Shown here piece after piece: positions 1 through 7,013 of a DNA stretch of 14,973 nucleotides. The notes below the pieces were generated by a model. The model did not search any database. It had not been told where the DNA came from and saw nothing but the letters and a program-made list of their open reading frames with translations. A program made the position numbers and the translations under genes. The number at the start of each line of letters is the position of its first letter. The stretch's first letter is position 1. Location: positions 1 through 14,973 of the forward strand of contig JAEWIY010000027.1 of assembly GCA_023386835.1 (NCBI GenBank), in the 5' to 3' direction. The DNA is from Verrucomicrobiota bacterium. Its GTDB lineage: Bacteria > Verrucomicrobiota > Verrucomicrobiia > Opitutales > Opitutaceae.

Positions 1-765
1 ATCGTGCCCTTCGCCAACGGTACCAGCCAGCCGGATACCGCACGCATGCTGGCGCTGCTCGAAGGCCACCCGCGCTGCCCGTCGTTCGATCCGGCCCGAC
101 TGGCCGAGCTGCGGACGTACTTCGAGAAAGTCTATGCGGAGCTGGGCGCCTTCACCAGCCCCGCCAACGAGCGCACGGACCCGGATACGCTGACGTACCA
201 GATTCCGGGCGGCATGCTCTCCAACTTCCGCACCCAGCTTAAGGAGCAGGGCATGGCCGGGCGCTGGGACGAGGTGTCACGAGAAATTCCCTACGTGCGC
301 CACAGCCTGGGTTGGGTGCCTCTGGTCACGCCGACCTCCCAGATCGTCGGCACGCAGGCGATGCTCAACGTCAAGTTCGGCCGGTGGAAGACGCTGTCGC
401 AGCCGACGATCGACGTCGCGCTCGGCAAGTACGGCCGCCCGCCGGGTCCGATCGACGCGCAGTTGCTCGAGGTGATCGTCAACAAGACGGGCCAGAAGCC
501 GCTCGAGGAGCGGCCAGCCGATCTCGCCCTGCCGCACATGCCCAAACTGCGGGCGGCGCTCGAGGCGCAGGGCCTGCCCGCCAGCGATGAGATTGCCGTG
601 CTCCATGCGATGTTCCCGGTCGAGACGGCCAAGCTGCTCAAGGGTGAGAAGCCTGCGCCGGTCACCAAACCCGCGCCGGTGCCCACCAGGTCGGGCACCA
701 CGCGACGCTACCAGATCCGCGTCGCGGGGCAGACCGCCGAAGCCGTCGTCGAGGAGCTCCCATGA
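1..765 (+). CDS. Oxaloacetate decarboxylase alpha / pyruvate carboxylase subunit B-type carboxyltransferase, 5'-truncated
   Basis: The reading frame is open at base 1, so this is the C-terminal 254 residues of a longer protein. Seen: PFANGTSQPD at the window edge and SQIVGTQAMLNV near residue 115, both typical of the conserved carboxylase domain (PYC_OADA) of oxaloacetate decarboxylase alpha and pyruvate carboxylase B subunits; then YGRPPGP. Members of this family move a carboxyl group between oxaloacetate or pyruvate and biotin; the metal-binding TIM barrel would lie upstream of the window. Odd: after a Pro-rich linker (about residues 215-233) the protein ends with RRYQIRVAGQTAEAVVEELP. This resembles only the first strand that precedes a biotinyl domain. 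There is no MKM biotinylation motif here or in the other frames nearby, so the biotin carrier must be a separate protein if the enzyme is active. Which reaction it performs (OadA, PycB or methylmalonyl-type) is not settled by the sequence. The stop overlaps the next gene as ATGA. Confidence 0.85.
   Translation: MVPFANGTSQPDTARMLALLEGHPRCPSFDPARLAELRTYFEKVYAELGAFTSPANERTDPDTLTYQIPGGMLSNFRTQLKEQGMAGRWDEVSREIPYVRHSLGWVPLVTPTSQIVGTQAMLNVKFGRWKTLSQPTIDVALGKYGRPPGPIDAQLLEVIVNKTGQKPLEERPADLALPHMPKLRAALEAQGLPASDEIAVLHAMFPVETAKLLKGEKPAPVTKPAPVPTRSGTTRRYQIRVAGQTAEAVVEELP
751..756 (+). promoter_or_regulatory. Shine-Dalgarno site of the 94-residue accessory gene
   Basis: GAGGAG lies five bases before the ATG at 762, inside the last codons of the carboxyltransferase gene. 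It supports that start and, with the ATGA overlap, suggests translational coupling of the two genes. Confidence 0.6.
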
Positions 766-1046
766 CCCGCAGCGCGGCCGAGGAACTCGCCGTGCTCCGG
801 CGGCAGCTCGAGTCGTTGACCCAGCAGGTCCGCGCGCTCGAACAACACCTGGCCGCCGACGGCCAGACGCCTGGCGCGAAGCCCGCGCCGGAGGAGATCC
901 CCTGGCTGGTGATCGCCGCCGCGGTTGCCGCCGTTGTCCGTGAACCGCACCGCATCGTCAGCCTGCAAATGCCCGGGCTGCCGCCTTTGAACATCTGGTC
1001 GATCGAAGGTCGACGAGCCGTCTTCCATTCGCACCGGGTCCGATGA
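762..1046 (+). CDS. Small accessory subunit of a biotin-dependent decarboxylase/carboxylase (OadG-like), tentative
   Basis: 94 residues. Residues 4-32 form a probable short coiled coil with regularly spaced leucines (LRRQLESLTQQVRALEQHL). After an Ala/Pro linker comes EEIPWLVIAAAVAAVV, a hydrophobic helix too short to be a confident membrane span, then EPHRIVSLQ and a basic tail with IWSIEGRRAVFHSHRVR. The pattern of a helix rich in A and V, then PHRIVS, then W..EGRR..F.SH..R, recalls small proteins encoded beside carboxyltransferase subunits in sodium-pump decarboxylase and methylmalonyl-CoA carboxyltransferase clusters. I recall this from family knowledge and have not checked it by search. 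The gene overlaps the upstream carboxyltransferase by four bases and has a good ribosome binding site, so the two products probably work in one complex. It carries no biotin motif and cannot replace the missing carrier domain. The exact role is unknown; assembly or tethering is a guess. Confidence 0.6.
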   Translation: MTRSAAEELAVLRRQLESLTQQVRALEQHLAADGQTPGAKPAPEEIPWLVIAAAVAAVVREPHRIVSLQMPGLPPLNIWSIEGRRAVFHSHRVR

Positions 1047-1064
1047 CCCGGGGCGCTTTCTCCT

Positions 1065-2606
1065 ATGATCAGCAGCCTCCTACCGGAGCTCAACGTAGTC
1101 GAGGGGGCGGTCAGCCGTTCCCCGAACAACCGGCGTGCACCTGCTCCGTTGCCGCCACCGCCGAATCGGCGGACCAAGATCATCGCCACGCTCGGCCCCG
1201 CCACGGACAGCGACGACATGCTGCAGGCGTTGCTGCAGGCCGGCGTGGATGTTTTCCGACTGAACATGTCGCACGCGCACCCGGACTGGGTGCAGGCGAT
1301 CGTGCCGCGTGTGCGCGCCTTGGCCGAACAGCACGCTCGCCAGGTGGCCGTCCTGCTCGACACGCAGGGTCCGGCCATCCGCACCGGTGATCTGCCGGAG
1401 AAACTCGAACTGAGCCCGGGCGACACGTTCACCTTCACGGTCGCAGGTCATGTTTCACAGGAGCGCCTGTCGGTCTCCGTCAACTACGACGGACTCGTCC
1501 GCGACCTCCAGGCTGGCGACACGGTGCTGGTGGACAATGGCTTGATCCGAATGGAGGTGCTGTCGACCACTGACCGGGAGGTTGTCTGCCGCGTATTGAC
1601 CACAGGAATACTCGGCAGCCGCCGTCACATCAACCTGCCCGGCGTCAAGGTGGGCCTGCCCGCCCTGACGGAGAAGGACCGCGCCGACCTGCGAGCCGGG
1701 CTCGCCGCGGGTGTGGACTACGTGGCCCTGTCCTTTGTCCGCGAGGCGGCCGACATCGGCGTGTTGCGCCAGTTCCTGCAGGAGCACGGCGCCACGCAAA
1801 CCGGCGTGATCGCCAAGATCGAGGATCAGAGCGCCATCCGGAATCTCGATCAAATCATCGCAGTGAGCGATGGCATCATGGTGGCGCGCGGCGACTTGGG
1901 CGTGGAGTGCCCTTACGATCAATTGCCGTTGATCCAACGGCAAGTGGTGCGAGCGGTACAGCTGGCGAAGAAGCCGGTGATCATTGCGACGCATCTGCTC
2001 GAGAGCATGATCCAGAGTCCGATGCCGACCCGCGCGGAGATCACGGACGTGTCGAACGCGGTCTATGAGAACGCCGACGCAATCATGCTTTCCGGTGAGA
2101 CCAGTGTGGGCCGCTATCCACTCGCGTGTATCGAGGTGCTGCAACGCGTGGCGCACCGCGTCGAGACCGGCCAGCCACAGTTGCGGGTGCAGGACGAACT
2201 CGAATTGGTGCACAAGGCCGAGTTGATCGCGTCGACCGCGGTGCACCTGGTGGACCGCGTGCAGGCGCGGGGTTTGTGCGTGTTCACCCAGTCGGGGCGC
2301 CTGGCCGGTTTATGTGCGGCGTTGCGGCCGAAAAAGGCGCCGATTTTCGCCTTCTCGCCCAATCCGGTCGCGGCCCAACGGCTGTGCCTCCGGCACGGGG
2401 TCACCTCTTTCATCATGCCGGCGGCCTGGGATGCGGAAGCGACCATCCGTGCGGCCGAGCGCATGCTGATCGACCGCGGCCTGGTCAAACCGGGTGATCG
2501 GATCGTGGCGGTGACGAACATGCTCGCGCATGGCGAAGTGCTCGGGGCGGTGCAACTTCGCGAGATCGCCCCGGCGCCTGTGGCCGCCGCCTCCGGCGGA
2601 CGCTGA
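1065..2606 (+). CDS. pyk: Pyruvate kinase
   Basis: Converts phosphoenolpyruvate and ADP to pyruvate and ATP, the last step of glycolysis, in the cytoplasm. Seen: RRTKIIATLGPA at the start of the barrel; RLNMSH (R65, N67, S69); DTQGPAIRTG (D99, T100); IAKIED with the catalytic lysine K251 and metal ligand E253; ARGDLG with metal ligand D277; ATHLLESM with T309; and PTRAEITDVSNAV. The order is A barrel with the B domain inserted at about 105-205, then the C domain from about 380. At 513 residues it is longer than the usual 470-480, because about 34 residues precede the normal N-terminus and include a Pro-rich run. The ATG at 1065 has no convincing Shine-Dalgarno; a TTG at 1149 would give a standard length, so the start is uncertain. 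Odd: position 104 is Ala, where the family normally has Glu or Lys. The gene starts 18 bases after the accessory gene and probably belongs to the same operon. Identity is certain. Confidence 0.96.
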   Translation: MISSLLPELNVVEGAVSRSPNNRRAPAPLPPPPNRRTKIIATLGPATDSDDMLQALLQAGVDVFRLNMSHAHPDWVQAIVPRVRALAEQHARQVAVLLDTQGPAIRTGDLPEKLELSPGDTFTFTVAGHVSQERLSVSVNYDGLVRDLQAGDTVLVDNGLIRMEVLSTTDREVVCRVLTTGILGSRRHINLPGVKVGLPALTEKDRADLRAGLAAGVDYVALSFVREAADIGVLRQFLQEHGATQTGVIAKIEDQSAIRNLDQIIAVSDGIMVARGDLGVECPYDQLPLIQRQVVRAVQLAKKPVIIATHLLESMIQSPMPTRAEITDVSNAVYENADAIMLSGETSVGRYPLACIEVLQRVAHRVETGQPQLRVQDELELVHKAELIASTAVHLVDRVQARGLCVFTQSGRLAGLCAALRPKKAPIFAFSPNPVAAQRLCLRHGVTSFIMPAAWDAEATIRAAERMLIDRGLVKPGDRIVAVTNMLAHGEVLGAVQLREIAPAPVAAASGGR

Positions 2607-2617
2607 TGTCGACGCTT

Positions 2618-2651
2618 GGCCGCCGCGCTCCCGAGTGACGGGCGTGCGGCC
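2618..2651 (+). terminator. GC-rich stem-loop after pyruvate kinase, possible terminator
   Basis: Begins 11 bases after the pyk stop. GGCCGC (2618-2623) pairs with GCGGCC (2646-2651), and inside it CCCG pairs with CGGG around an AGTGA loop, with an unequal internal loop between. No T-run follows, so it is not a classical intrinsic terminator. The rest of the gap to the tRNA (2652-2836) holds nothing I can support. Confidence 0.3.
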
Positions 2652-2836
2652 GGCTGGGCGGCTGCTTGTGAATGCGATGCGGGCCGATCGAGTCGCGCCT
2701 CCAAGGCCGGGCGACCAGGCGCAACGCGCAGCACGGACGTGCCTTGACCGTGGCCCTCGGCCGTCCGACCGCGCAGGAACCGGCCTTTCTCCCTTGTCGA
2801 GCGCGATGGCAGCGCCTAACGGTGACGCCGCGTTGG

Positions 2837-2913
2837 GCGCCCGTAGCTCAGTTGGATAGAGCACCTGCCTTCTAAGCTGGTGGTCGTGGGTTCGAATCCC
2901 GCCGGGCGTGCCA
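2837..2913 (+). tRNA. tRNA-Arg (anticodon TCT)
   Basis: A full cloverleaf can be folded by hand. Acceptor GCGCCCG (2837-2843) pairs with CGGGCGT (2903-2909), with one G-T pair. The D stem is GCTC/GAGC. The anticodon loop CTTCTAA (2869-2875) has anticodon TCT at 2871-2873, reading AGA and AGG. The T arm is GTGGG TTCGAAT CCCGC. The discriminator base is G2910 and CCA is encoded (2911-2913). Odd: the anticodon stem CCTGC/GCTGG has a T-T mismatch at its central pair (positions 29 and 41 in standard numbering), while other bacterial tRNA-Arg(TCT) sequences I recall have GCAGG there. It stands alone, facing the convergent DUF2721 gene. A five-base stem (CAGCA/TGCTG, 2912-2925) directly follows. Confidence 0.95.
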
Positions 2914-2974
2914 GCAGGTCTGCTGCACGGCACGTCCCCGCGGCCGGGAGAAAGACCACGGCACCGCTCTGCGT

Positions 2975-3436
2975 TCAGCTGACCCGGTTTTCGAGGGCGC
3001 GGGTGACTTCGAGTTCGAGCGCCATCAGAGACATGAAGATGTCGCGCAGGAACGCCATCAGCCCGAGGACCATCAGCGCGACGCTGGCGAAGAACAAACC
3101 GAGGATGACGGGTGCGAGCGGCGCCTCAAAGAGCGCCGCCAGGAAGATCACCACCACTAGGAGGCCGCAGCTCAGCAGGCTCCCCGTGTTGAAGGTGACC
3201 GCGCGCCGGATCAGGCCGGCCCGGCGATAGAGCACGCGCAGCTGCTGCTCGAGGTGCGGGCGGTCGGCGGCGGTGGACGCCCGGAGTTGCCCGGCCAGGC
3301 TGCGCGTTCGGTCCACAATGCGACCCATCCGGTTCGTCATGGTGAGCAGGAGCGAGCCGAGGGCGGCCATGAGGATCACCGGAGTAATGGCCAGCTGGAT
3401 CGTGGGTAGCAGCGATTCCTGGCGCAGAAAGTCCAT
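2975..3436 (-). CDS. DUF2721-family inner-membrane protein
   Basis: 153 residues from the ATG at 3436. Three hydrophobic segments are visible: about 12-33 (TIQLAITPVILMAALGSLLL), 80-103 and 107-129. TNRMGRIVDRTR directly follows the first, then a charged cytoplasmic-looking segment with LRVLYRRAGLIRRAV before the second. This layout, with the N-R-...-R-...-R pattern after helix 1 and LELEVTRAL at the end, matches DUF2721 as I know it; the family has no established function. The frame stays open upstream to a GTG at 3553, which would add 39 basic, non-conserved-looking residues. I chose 3436 because family members begin just before helix 1, though neither start has a clear Shine-Dalgarno. The secreted-protein gene lies upstream on the same strand (gap 135 bases, or 18 with the GTG start), so the two may be co-transcribed. 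Confidence 0.75.
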   Translation of the reverse strand: MDFLRQESLLPTIQLAITPVILMAALGSLLLTMTNRMGRIVDRTRSLAGQLRASTAADRPHLEQQLRVLYRRAGLIRRAVTFNTGSLLSCGLLVVVIFLAALFEAPLAPVILGLFFASVALMVLGLMAFLRDIFMSLMALELEVTRALENRVS

Positions 3437-3571
3437 GCGCGCACGGGCGTAGGGAAAAGGCCGTGACAGCGCAATCCCGCTCCGACGCGATTGCGTCTGC
3501 CGGGGTGTGGCCGTGCGCCCGGGCGCCGACGCCAGCGACGGGAAGACACGCACGACCCGCAGCCGAGCGCC

Positions 3572-4030
3572 TCACTTCCCGGTGAAGGTGTAAGTCGTGT
3601 TGAAGATCAGTTCGATCTTCTCGGTGACGCGCACGCGGACCTTGAGTTTGCCGTGTCGATCCCCCTGCGGTTGGGCGCGTCCGGTCACTTCACGGCCCTG
3701 GCCCTTGTGATTCTGCGCGTGGCCGGTGAACTCGACGGTTTCACCGGCTTCCAACCGCGCCAGGTCGGCATCGCTCAGGTTGATGGAGAGCGTGCCGTGC
3801 TCGTTGTGAAACCAGTAGGGAAACACCTTGGCGCGATAGGTCGTGTGGTAGGTCTCCTGCTCCCGCTTCATTGGCGGCACATGGAGGGTTACGCTGCCGA
3901 CGTAGATCGACGTCTTGACTGTCTCGATCGTGACCTCGTCGTGGGGCGCTGCCAGAGCCGGGCGCGCGGTCAGGAGAACCATCAGGCTGAGCGAAAGAGC
4001 GGGAAGAAGACTGCGCACCAAGCAAGGCAT
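3572..4030 (-). CDS. Small secreted protein of unknown function
   Basis: 152 residues. The N-terminus is a clear Sec signal peptide: R6, a hydrophobic core from L8 to L20, then ARPALA with likely cleavage after A27, giving a mature protein of about 125 residues in the periplasm or outside. The mature part looks beta-rich and has the segments SIYVGSVTLHVPPMKRE, YRAKVFPYWFHNEHGTLSI, LEAGETVEFTGHAQN and KLKVRVRVTEKIELIFNTTY. There is no cysteine in the mature part and no lipobox. I do not recognise the family. The alternating hydrophobic pattern and the phrase 'GETVEFTGHA' suggest a small beta-sandwich or barrel, which is inference only. It starts divergently from argH with 138 bases between them; a short hairpin (CCCC...GGGG, about 4045-4060) lies just upstream of its ATG. 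No convincing Shine-Dalgarno is visible. Confidence 0.75.
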   Translation of the reverse strand: MPCLVRSLLPALSLSLMVLLTARPALAAPHDEVTIETVKTSIYVGSVTLHVPPMKREQETYHTTYRAKVFPYWFHNEHGTLSINLSDADLARLEAGETVEFTGHAQNHKGQGREVTGRAQPQGDRHGKLKVRVRVTEKIELIFNTTYTFTGK

Positions 4031-4168
4031 GAGCGCGCGTAATGTGCCCCGCCGGGTGGGGAGGGCAAGGCCGAGCGCGAATGCGGGCCAGTCGCGGCCG
4101 TGCGGCAGGGGGCACCTTTTCCGTTGCAGGGCGGCGGGGGCCGCTCTGTGCTGCGATCACATATCACC

Positions 4169-5584
4169 ATGGCGAAGAAGTCGCAGGCCACCTGGGGCGG
4201 ACGGTTCAGTGCCGCGCCCGCGGAACTGATGTTGAAGTTCAGCGAGTCCGTCTCGTTCGACGCGCGTCTGGCGCTGTTCGACATTCGCGGGAGCAAGGCG
4301 CATTCGGCCATGCTCGCGCAGGTCGGACTGCTCACCGCGGCCGAGCGCGACGCCATCCATGCGGGGCTCGACGCGATCGCGGCGGAGATCGAGGCCGGCC
4401 GGTTCAAGTGGAACACGGCGCTGGAAGACGTGCACATGAACATCGAGCAGGCGCTGACGAAGCGCGTGCCCGCCGCCGCCAAGTTGCACACCGCGCGCAG
4501 CCGCAATGACCAGGTCGCGACCGACATGCGGTTGTTCTTTAAACATGCCTGTGCCGACCTCTCGTCGCGGCTGGCCGGTGCGCAGGCGGCGCTGCTGGCG
4601 GTGGCCGAGCGCGATGGTGACGTCTTGATCCCCGGTTACACGCACCTCCAGCGCGCGCAACCGGTGGCGCTGGCGCATCACTTGTGTGCGTACCTCGAGA
4701 TGCTGCAGCGGGACCGGGACCGGCTGGTCGTGGTGGCGGATCACGCCAACTGGTGCCCGCTCGGCAGCGGGGCGATTGCCGGCACAACGCTGCCGATCGA
4801 TCGTGAGTTTACGGCGCGGGAACTGGGGTTTGTTGACGCCAAGGGCAAACCGCGCGTCACGCAGAACTCGATGGATACGGTGGCGGATCGCGACCTGTTC
4901 GTGGAGTTCGCCGCAGCCTGCGCGCTCGCCGGCACACACTTCTCGCGAATCGCCGAGGACCTCATCATTTGGATGAGCGCGGAGTTTGGCTACGTCGACC
5001 TGCCGGATGCGTTCTGCACCGGTTCCTCGTTGATGCCGCAGAAGAAGAATCCGGACTCGTGTGAACTGCTGCGCGGCAAATCGGCCCGGCTGCAGGGCAA
5101 CCTGCAGACGCTGCTCACGCTGACGAAGGGGTTGCCGTTGACCTACAACCGCGACCTGCAGGAGGACAAACCGCCGGTGTTCGACAGCTACGACCAGACC
5201 GCCTTGTGCGCCGATGTGCTGGCGGGCACGATCGCGGGCCTGACGGTGCGGCGCGACCGCTGCGCGGCCGCCGTATCCGATCCGGCGCTACTCGCGACCG
5301 ACCTGGCCGACTATCTGGTCGAGCGCGGGGTGCCATTCCGTGATGCGCACCACGCGGTCGGCGCCGTGGTCAAGTTGGCGGAGACCACGGGCACGCGGCT
5401 GGACCAGCTGCCAACGAAGGACGTGCGGGCGATTCACGCGGCCTTTGGAGAGGACTGGGCCCAGGTTTTTGATTTGCCACGAGCGATGGCGCGCCGGCGT
5501 GGCACCGGCATGCCAGGTCCGGCCCAGGTCCGGAAGCAACTGGCGGCCTGGCGCAAACGGCTGGGTGAACGCGCCGCGGCGTGA
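4169..5584 (+). CDS. argH: Argininosuccinate lyase
   Basis: Cleaves argininosuccinate to arginine and fumarate, the final step of arginine synthesis; cytoplasmic homotetramer in this superfamily. Seen: WGGRFS at residues 9-14; HTARSRNDQVATD from residue 107; GYTHLQRAQPVA with T158 and H159; the fumarase/aspartase-superfamily signature GSSLMPQKKNP (285-295) whose serines supply the catalytic base; and LTYNRDLQEDK. Length 471 residues, close to the usual 455-475. The frame is open back to 4100, but the homology starts at MAKKSQATWGGRF, so ATG 4169 is the start; there is no obvious Shine-Dalgarno before it. The stop overlaps the GTG of the transporter gene by four bases. The upstream 138 bases separate it from a divergent gene, so the promoter should lie there, but I could not pick out a convincing one. 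Nothing essential is missing. Confidence 0.97.
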   Translation: MAKKSQATWGGRFSAAPAELMLKFSESVSFDARLALFDIRGSKAHSAMLAQVGLLTAAERDAIHAGLDAIAAEIEAGRFKWNTALEDVHMNIEQALTKRVPAAAKLHTARSRNDQVATDMRLFFKHACADLSSRLAGAQAALLAVAERDGDVLIPGYTHLQRAQPVALAHHLCAYLEMLQRDRDRLVVVADHANWCPLGSGAIAGTTLPIDREFTARELGFVDAKGKPRVTQNSMDTVADRDLFVEFAAACALAGTHFSRIAEDLIIWMSAEFGYVDLPDAFCTGSSLMPQKKNPDSCELLRGKSARLQGNLQTLLTLTKGLPLTYNRDLQEDKPPVFDSYDQTALCADVLAGTIAGLTVRRDRCAAAVSDPALLATDLADYLVERGVPFRDAHHAVGAVVKLAETTGTRLDQLPTKDVRAIHAAFGEDWAQVFDLPRAMARRRGTGMPGPAQVRKQLAAWRKRLGERAAA

Positions 5585-6987
5585 TCGCACGGCTGTTTCC
5601 GACGGAGAAGTCCGACCCGGAACTCGCCCCGTTCCGCCCGGGGCTGACGTTTGCGTTTTTCAACGCGTTGACGTGGCAGATCGGCATCGGCACCCCGATG
5701 GTGCTGTTTGCCGAGCAGCTGGGCGCGTCGCCGCTGCAGGTCGGCCTCGCGTATTCGTTCGTTTTCCTGCTGACGCCGATCCAGGTGATCTCGACGGCGT
5801 TGCTGCCGCGTTATGGCTACAAGCGGGTGATGCTTGGCGGGTGGGGAACGCGCAGCGTGTTCCTCGCCGTGCCGGCGCTGCTGGCGGTGCTCGCGCCGAT
5901 CCTCGGCGTGCGCGACTGGATGGCGCCGGTGCTCGTCGGCAGCGTCTTCTGGTTCTGCTTTTTCCGGTCGATCGGGGCGGCGGCGATCATTCCGTGGTTG
6001 TACGCTGTCCTGCCGGTGGAGGCGCGCGGGCGTTACTTCGGCAACGACCAGTTCATCTCTGGTATTGGCGGAGTGGTGACGCTGTTGGCCTGCGTGGGCC
6101 TGTTTGCCGCGCTGCCGGTTTACACGGCGCTGCTGGTGCAATACGGCATCGCGCTGTCCGGTTCCATCTTCAGCTACTTTGCCCTGAAGCGCTTGCCGGA
6201 CGCGCCGCATCCTTCGGCGCTCAGCCTGCGGACGGTGCTGCGCGACACGCCGCGGCACATGTTCACGCCCTCGCCCTTCCGCAGCTACCTGTGGTTGGCG
6301 GTCGGATACGCGCTGCTGTCGACGCCGATTCCCCCCTTTGTCGCGTACTATTTGAAGGTCGGCCCGGGCCTGACGGCCGGCCAGATCATGGCGTTTGAGG
6401 TGCTGCGGTATGCCGGGGTGATGGTGGCGGCCGGGCTGATTCGCCGCCGGATCGACGCAACCGGGGCCCGGCCGTTCTTCCTGCTGACCATGGTCCTGTA
6501 CGTCTTCGTGGCGGTGTTCTGGCTGGTGTTCCTGCAAGGCAACGCCCAGACGCTGATCGGCGCGTACGTCGCCTACTTCGCCCTCGGCCTGGCGGCAGCC
6601 TGTTGGACGATCGCGAACCTGAACTACCTGCCCAAGGTGATCGCGCCCGAGGATCGCACGTTGGTGGTTTCGATCCAGGGCGCCGTGACCGCCTGCCTGG
6701 GCGGCTGCGCTCCAATCCTCTGGGGACTCTTCCTGAAGACCGGCGGCGAGAGCGGGCCCGGGATGAATGTCCTGGTCTTCCAACTCTTCTTCGTCGTGGT
6801 GCTGGTGAGTGTGGTCGTGCTCTCGTACCTGCTGGCCCGGCTGCCGGAGGAGAAGGCACATCCCGTGGAGCCCCTCGTGATCGGCAACGCAATCTTCCGT
6901 CCGTTCCGGGCCGCCACTTATCTCGTCAACCTGATCGAGATCCCGCGAGCAGCGCCCCCGACGCCCTCGCAGAACGAGAAAAAATAA
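5581..6987 (+). CDS. Major facilitator superfamily transporter, substrate unknown
   Basis: 468 residues, strongly hydrophobic throughout, with about twelve likely membrane helices in two halves. The half boundary falls near residues 200-235, where the cytoplasmic-looking loop LKRLPDAPHPS...RDTPRHMFTPSPFRSY lies. PRYGYKRVMLGGWGTR (about 77-92) sits at the loop 2-3 position, where MFS proteins have a G-x-x-x-D/G-R-x-G-R/K-like motif, here in a diverged form. The C-terminal tail is hydrophilic (PPTPSQNEKK). The start is the GTG at 5581, which overlaps the argH stop (GTGA), so translation is probably coupled. Whether the product moves arginine or anything related cannot be read from the sequence; co-location with argH is the only hint. 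The family assignment rests on helix pattern and general resemblance, not on a diagnostic motif. Confidence 0.8.
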   Translation: MIARLFPTEKSDPELAPFRPGLTFAFFNALTWQIGIGTPMVLFAEQLGASPLQVGLAYSFVFLLTPIQVISTALLPRYGYKRVMLGGWGTRSVFLAVPALLAVLAPILGVRDWMAPVLVGSVFWFCFFRSIGAAAIIPWLYAVLPVEARGRYFGNDQFISGIGGVVTLLACVGLFAALPVYTALLVQYGIALSGSIFSYFALKRLPDAPHPSALSLRTVLRDTPRHMFTPSPFRSYLWLAVGYALLSTPIPPFVAYYLKVGPGLTAGQIMAFEVLRYAGVMVAAGLIRRRIDATGARPFFLLTMVLYVFVAVFWLVFLQGNAQTLIGAYVAYFALGLAAACWTIANLNYLPKVIAPEDRTLVVSIQGAVTACLGGCAPILWGLFLKTGGESGPGMNVLVFQLFFVVVLVSVVVLSYLLARLPEEKAHPVEPLVIGNAIFRPFRAATYLVNLIEIPRAAPPTPSQNEKK

Positions 6988-7013
6988 GCGTAGGCCGGCC
7001 GCGTGGGGTAGAG

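Noticed and set aside
587..943. A + strand frame that might have held a frameshifted biotin domain of the carboxyltransferase
   Set aside because: The translation is Arg/Pro/Ser-rich with no AMKM-type motif, so no frameshifted biotin domain is hidden there.
2744..2822. Possible tRNA promoter: TTGACC at 2744, or TTGTCG at 2794 with TAACGG 17 bases on
   Set aside because: The first has no acceptable -10 at the right distance; the second matches the -10 consensus at only two positions, too weak to annotate.
2530..2875. Overlapping + strand frames of 109 and 67 codons after pyruvate kinase
   Set aside because: One begins inside pyk and both run into the tRNA gene; composition is Arg/Pro-rich with no ribosome binding site or domain.
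3437..3553. GTG start at 3553 for the DUF2721 gene
   Set aside because: It adds 39 basic residues unlike a membrane protein N-terminus and has no ribosome binding site; the ATG at 3436 starts just before helix 1. The longer form is not fully excluded.
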